Source: Lachnospiraceae bacterium (GTDB lineage: Bacteria > Bacillota > Clostridia > Lachnospirales > Lachnospiraceae). Taken from it: 64,000 nt of DNA. The stretch covers positions 62,001 to 126,000 of the forward strand of contig JABZIZ010000001.1 of the NCBI GenBank assembly GCA_015258065.1. The letters are read 5' to 3'. The notes below the pieces were generated by a model. That model saw only the letters and a program-made list of their open reading frames with translations, had not been told where the DNA came from and did not search any database. The position numbers were made by a program, and so were the translations under genes. How positions within the stretch are numbered: position 1 is the stretch's first letter; every line of letters starts with the position of its first letter. This document shows positions 62,090-64,000 of the stretch, piece by piece.

Positions 62090-63244
62090 TCATTGTACCA
62101 TGAATCTGGCTTTGATAAAACTTTGTACCGTAGCCAGAATCTCTCGTAGATGCGCAGTTACAAAAACGGAAAACGGAATTCCCAACTCCTTTGCCTCCGC
62201 ATAAGGCTTATGGTACTTTGCCAAATATTCGTCTGCAAAATACCTGACGTATTCCCTGCTTTTTTGCAGCTCGTATTTTTGAAACAGAAGACGATAATCT
62301 TTGTAAATTCTCTCATCTTTTGCCCCAAAACTCTCGGTGTATTGGTGCTCGTGAATCCCGATCGTGGTCAGGGGCTCCCCGGTACAGACGCAGAGACCCA
62401 AATCGCGGATCTGTGCCTCATCCGCCCCGGTTGCTCTGTCTCCCGCTTTTGTCATAGAAGTCCGGAGGACGGTTTCCGGAGCTGCCTCCGGAGTGGTTTC
62501 CGGAGCTGCCTCCGGGGCAGTTTCCGAGGCTGCCTCCGGAGTGGTTTTGCCCGAGGGGGCTCTCCTCCCCCTCTCCCGCTCTTTTTCTGCCTTCGAGAGA
62601 AGCTCCATATAGAGGAAAACATCCGATGCAAAACCGCTTTCTTCATCAAAAAGCTGCACCGCATCCCCTCTACGATAGAGCACAGCCGAAGGTGCTCCGA
62701 TCTGGTCGCTCTGAAAAAGAATGCGAAAGTCTTTCCGAAGCGCCGTGAGAAACGCCTCGTCCGCTGCCCGGTCCCAGCTTTTCCCTTCGCTTTTTCGATT
62801 CAGATGCTTCAGGTTTTTCTGACTGTCTTCCCCTGCGAGGATGCTTTGACGGCTCCCGGAGAAAGAAAGAACCGCATCCGGGTGCTCCTTCAGCATCCGG
62901 ACAAAGGTGGAAAGAGAGGTTGGAAAGGTAAACCAATCATCGCTGAACATGATTTTTATATACTCTCCCCCTGCCTTTTGCAGAGCGGCATTCCAGTTCC
63001 TGACATGCCCCAGACGAACCGGATTTCTTTGATAAAAAAAGGACGTTTCCTCTCCTGTCTTTGCCACAATCCGGTCGCGATAATCCGCTGCTACCCGCTC
63101 CACTTCGTCGTCCCCGGAGTCGTCCGTCAGAATGACTTCAAAGTCGGTATAATCCTGCTGCAAAATCGAATCCAGCAGGCGTCTTACGTCCATTGCCTGT
63201 TGATAACAGGGAATGCAGATCGAAACCTTTGTCTTCCCTCTCAA
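62090..63244 (-). CDS. Glycosyltransferase, GT2, with PEAAPET repeat insert
   Basis: This 384-residue enzyme has VSICIPCYQQAMDVRRLLDS, VILTDDSGDDEVERVA and YIKIMFSDDWF. From about residue 230 to 262 there is a Pro/Glu/Ala/Thr-rich insert coded by exact 24-bp repeats (TTPEAASE, TAPEAAPE, TTPEAAPE). The start is probably TTG 63244 with GGAGAGAGG 5 nt upstream. The donor is unknown. Confidence 0.87.
   Translation of the reverse strand: MRGKTKVSICIPCYQQAMDVRRLLDSILQQDYTDFEVILTDDSGDDEVERVAADYRDRIVAKTGEETSFFYQRNPVRLGHVRNWNAALQKAGGEYIKIMFSDDWFTFPTSLSTFVRMLKEHPDAVLSFSGSRQSILAGEDSQKNLKHLNRKSEGKSWDRAADEAFLTALRKDFRILFQSDQIGAPSAVLYRRGDAVQLFDEESGFASDVFLYMELLSKAEKERERGRRAPSGKTTPEAASETAPEAAPETTPEAAPETVLRTSMTKAGDRATGADEAQIRDLGLCVCTGEPLTTIGIHEHQYTESFGAKDERIYKDYRLLFQKYELQKSREYVRYFADEYLAKYHKPYAEAKELGIPFSVFVTAHLREILATVQSFIKARFMVQ
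62472..62543. repeat. 24-bp tandem repeat (three copies) inside a GT2 gene
   Basis: Copies at 62472-62495, 62496-62519 and 62520-62543 share GTTTCC and GCTGCCTCCGG and encode eight-residue units TTPEAASE/TAPEAAPE/TTPEAAPE. Spacing is exact and in frame. Confidence 0.95.
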
Positions 63245-63273
63245 ATCAGCCTCTCTCCCCGTGCACCCATTCG

Positions 63274-64000
63274 CTATCCGCCGATATGAAGAATCTTCTT
63301 GATCCTGCGTTTCACGGCGACCTCTCTCTCATGCGCCTTCTTTGCTCTTGCCATCCGGAGGTGGCGCCTCTCTTCCTCCTCCTTTGTCTCCGGCTTCAGG
63401 ATCAGGTAATCCCACTCCGCCTGATGCTGCTGCAGATAAAGGGGGTAGGTTTCATCAATTTCCGTCCGGACGAAATGTGCATTGCGCCCGAAAAGATCCT
63501 TGCCGTCCCGCAACAGATCATCCGCATGGGCAATGATATATTTGCGGTTGTATTCCTGATGCGCAGCGGAAATCACCTTCTGAGAGATTCTCTTGGTCGG
63601 ATTGGTCTCGTGATGCCCGCCCATATAACCGAAGTGCCAGCCGCCGTTATCCACCCGGATGCCGATTTCCTTCCGCTCCGGAAAGCGCAATTCTCCGCAC
63701 TTCAGATTCTGCTCCTTCATCAGTCCGTAACTGCACAGCTTGGATCCGATCCACTTTTTCTTTTCCACGCCGGGAAACTCCCCCGCATAGGAAAGAAGGT
63801 TGCCCGAAACCTCCTCCATATTCAAATAGACATAGAACATCCTCTGGGCAAAATGATAGATCTTCGACCGGTCAAAATCTGCCAGAATCTCTTTTATTTT
63901 CTCCGGGTTGGGGATCTCATCCAGATCGCTGTAGAGAATCACATCTTCCCCGCTGCAGTTTACGAGCGCACGGGTCACCGCATTTTTTTGAAAGGTGTCC
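63274..64000 (-). CDS. GT17-like glycosyltransferase, cut by the window edge
   Basis: The product reads on from the edge as DTFQKNAVTRALVNC, then DVILYSDLDEIPNPEKI, WIGSKLCSYGLMKEQ and GGWHFGYMGG. This matches the GT17 family (beta-1,4-N-acetylglucosaminyltransferase-like, PF04724), better known from eukaryotes but also seen in bacterial polysaccharide loci. The N-terminus lies beyond the window. It ends 30 nt before the next GT2. Sugar specificity cannot be inferred. Confidence 0.82.
   Translation of the reverse strand, partial: DTFQKNAVTRALVNCSGEDVILYSDLDEIPNPEKIKEILADFDRSKIYHFAQRMFYVYLNMEEVSGNLLSYAGEFPGVEKKKWIGSKLCSYGLMKEQNLKCGELRFPERKEIGIRVDNGGWHFGYMGGHHETNPTKRISQKVISAAHQEYNRKYIIAHADDLLRDGKDLFGRNAHFVRTEIDETYPLYLQQHQAEWDYLILKPETKEEEERRHLRMARAKKAHEREVAVKRRIKKILHIGG

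Noticed and set aside
62150..63289. Plus-strand frame of 379 codons opposite a GT2 gene
   Set aside because: The minus-strand GT2 has clear catalytic motifs; the plus frame has none.

Overview
The window comes from a low-to-mid GC Firmicute, most likely class Clostridia and probably Lachnospiraceae. I infer this from gene order, consistent AGGAGG ribosome binding sites, consensus sigma-A promoters with 17-nt spacers, a type III glutamine synthetase, ECF transporter S components and DUF3791/DUF3990 genes. No taxonomic search was possible. Almost everything is transcribed on the minus strand, so the biological reading order runs from high to low coordinates. I saw no rRNA gene, tRNA gene or CRISPR array.

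Region 1 (1-1668) is the head of the S10 ribosomal-protein operon (rpsJ, rplC, rplD cut by the edge), with a good promoter and a leader of about 330 nt. Region 2 (1750-13305) is a metabolic and accessory block between the S10 and str operons: two uncharacterised coupled genes, an rRNA-type methyltransferase with a tandemly repeated 3' end, a small alarmone synthetase, glutamine synthetase III, glycogen phosphorylase, a MATE exporter and a secreted three-repeat protein. Region 3 (13433-27202) is the information-processing core: rplJ-rplL-rpoB-rpoC, then rpsL-rpsG-fusA-tuf, with five legible regulatory regions (L10 leader and promoter, rplL-rpoB promoter and hairpin, str promoter and hairpin, tuf promoter, shared terminator).

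Region 4 (27212-36038) is an accessory island between rplA and rplJ, two genes that are normally neighbours: a CapA-like phosphatase with a near-leaderless promoter, an AT-rich membrane protein, an IS256-type remnant, a two-gene FtsX-type ABC transporter, a DUF4143-type ATPase, a DUF3791/DUF3990/small-protein cassette whose DUF3990 gene looks internally deleted, an ECF S component and a uridine-kinase-like P-loop protein. Region 5 (36169-38965) is the rpmG-secE-nusG-rplK-rplA operon; its NusG has a long acidic N-terminal extension.

Region 6 (38986-45682) holds ispD, a membrane-anchored protein and tsaD, then an acyltransferase-3 gene with an apparently leaderless promoter, UDP-glucose dehydrogenase, a GtrB-like glycosyltransferase and another ECF S component. 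Region 7 (45723-50778) is a carbohydrate ABC importer (binding protein plus two permeases, no ATPase) with a DUF4091/GH123-like protein. Region 8 (50902-64000) has a D,D-carboxypeptidase, a Nudix hydrolase and a long exopolysaccharide cluster: flippase, GT11, pyruvyltransferase, three GT2 enzymes, a polytopic DUF6056-like protein, the initiating sugar-phosphate transferase and a GT17-like enzyme cut by the window edge.

Two themes cut across the window. Short tandem repeats, most with a period divisible by three, sit inside or at the ends of several unrelated genes. The transcription machinery (NusG, RpoB, RpoC) carries unusually acidic tails. No single element is clearly a new system; the best candidates for follow-up are these two themes, the leaderless promoters, the DUF3990 cassette and the DUF4091 locus.
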